6,240 nucleotides of DNA from an uncultured Selenomonadales bacterium (lineage in GTDB: Bacteria > Bacillota_C > Negativicutes > Selenomonadales > Selenomonadaceae). This document shows positions 5,460-6,240 of the stretch, one piece after another (positions within the stretch are counted from its first letter, which is position 1; each line of letters opens with the position of its first letter). The notes beneath the pieces were generated by a model. That model was not told the origin of the DNA. It searched no databases and was given only the letters and a program-made list of their open reading frames with translations. The position numbers were made by a program, and so were the translations under genes. The stretch spans positions 1 through 6,240 of the forward strand of contig CAMYWI010000094.1 of assembly GCA_947302675.1 (NCBI GenBank), in the 5' to 3' direction.

Positions 5460-6240
5460 ATGATTATCAATGGAGAAGAGCATAACGATTTATGCGTTGG
5501 AATTGACTTGGGCACGACAAATTCCGTGCTGGCGACGCTCAACGTCCGCCCGAACGGAAATATTGTCAGCAAAGTTGTTGACCTTGACAGAGCAGTTGAC
5601 ATGTTCAACGCGGGGCAAGGCGCGAAATTTACTCTAAAGAAAAGTCCGATTCTGCCGAGCTGCGTCTACTACAACGACGAAAAAAATTATCTGCCGATTG
5701 TCGGCGACTTCGCGAAGGGCAGATATCCTCTTCGCCCGTACTTGGTCGCTAAGTCAATCAAAAGTCAGATGGGAAAGGAGCTTGCCGAAGGTCTTTCGTC
5801 CAATGTCCCCGATAAAACACCCGCGCAAGTCTCGTCAAGAATTTTGGAGCACATGCTACGCAACGCCGCAAAAATTTATCACCTTGAGAAAATTGACGAC
5901 GCAGTTATCACGGTGCCCGCGAATTTTGATTTCATAATGAGGCAAGCGACGCTTAAAGCCGCCGAGCTTGCAGGAATTAAAATTAGGAAGGCGGACGGCT
6001 CCCCGCGCCAGATTCTTTTATCAGAGCCGCGAGCCGTTATTTACGACTTTATAAATCAAGTTCGCAACGGCGAGATTGCCGCGCAGATTTTGGACTTGAG
6101 CACGAAAAAAAATGTTATGGTCTTCGATTTGGGCGGCGGCACGCTTGATATTACTTTGCACGAAATTTCCCGACGCGACGACGCGCCCGAAATTTTGAAA
6201 GTCCAAGACATTGCGACCAATCGTTATACGCTTTTGGGCG
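5460..6240 (+). CDS. Divergent Hsp70-family chaperone (DnaK-like), N-terminal part
   Basis: The frame is open from ATG at 5460 to the window end: 260 residues of an Hsp70 ATPase domain, cut off inside the second lobe. AAAGGAGG (5443-5450) lies 9 bases upstream. ATP-site motifs are clear: phosphate-1 VGIDLGTTNS (13-22), VITVPANF (149-156) and phosphate-2 FDLGGGTLDIT (222-232). SEPRAVIYDF (188-197) stands where DnaK has NEPTAAALAYG. Compared with DnaK, the stretch between the phosphate-1 loop and the PS.V.Y motif (here LPSCVYY, 65-71) is long, at about 42 residues, and a loop at 200-218 is also extended. This is therefore not the housekeeping DnaK but one of the specialised Hsp70 groups. It is almost certainly co-transcribed with the GrpE-like gene. 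The substrate-binding domain, if present, lies beyond the window. Confidence 0.95.
   Translation, partial: MIINGEEHNDLCVGIDLGTTNSVLATLNVRPNGNIVSKVVDLDRAVDMFNAGQGAKFTLKKSPILPSCVYYNDEKNYLPIVGDFAKGRYPLRPYLVAKSIKSQMGKELAEGLSSNVPDKTPAQVSSRILEHMLRNAAKIYHLEKIDDAVITVPANFDFIMRQATLKAAELAGIKIRKADGSPRQILLSEPRAVIYDFINQVRNGEIAAQILDLSTKKNVMVFDLGGGTLDITLHEISRRDDAPEILKVQDIATNRYTLLG

Noticed and set aside
4344..5483. Long minus-strand open frame of 379 codons opposite the GrpE-like gene
   Set aside because: It mirrors the GrpE-like gene, which has a strong ribosome binding site, a GrpE-like C-terminus and operon spacing to Hsp70. The antisense frame has no recognisable domain and crosses the repeat block and the Hsp70 start.

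Overview
The window looks like chromosomal DNA from an anaerobic bacterium of the Firmicutes type, possibly Negativicutes or Selenomonadales. The support is strong AGGAGG-type ribosome binding sites, sigma-A-type promoters, TTG starts, a minimal TatA/TatC pair, and a habit of mixing GCG-rich codons with AAATTTT runs. The lineage is an impression from style, not a database result.

Left half (1-2677), minus strand, in transcription order: tatA, tatC, prmC, a 6S RNA candidate, an L-threonylcarbamoyladenylate synthase gene (tsaC type), and the first codons of a further gene that leaves the window at position 1. tatA/tatC and tsaC/next gene overlap by ATGA, and tatC and prmC are 12 bases apart, so this is a compact operon. 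Two good promoters are visible. One (2649-2677) drives tatA and fixes its start at 2620. The other (806-834) overlaps the prmC stop codon and fires into the structured RNA at about 655-802. That RNA resembles E. coli 6S RNA in several blocks and in fold, and tsaC follows it closely on the same strand, much as ygfA follows ssrS in E. coli.

Right half (2697-6240), plus strand: a one-domain EamA membrane protein (142 aa), a divergent metallo-beta-lactamase/beta-CASP protein (368 aa), a 59-base block of heptamer repeats folded into an inverted repeat, a 356-residue protein whose C-terminal half resembles GrpE, and the N-terminal 260 residues of a divergent Hsp70 that runs off the end.

The most interesting part is 3193-6240. 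A GrpE-like factor with a long unrecognised N-terminal half sits directly before a non-standard Hsp70, and both follow a beta-CASP-like protein that has kept its metal ligands but lost the family's motif A acid. This suggests a dedicated, non-housekeeping chaperone module. What it acts on cannot be read from this window.
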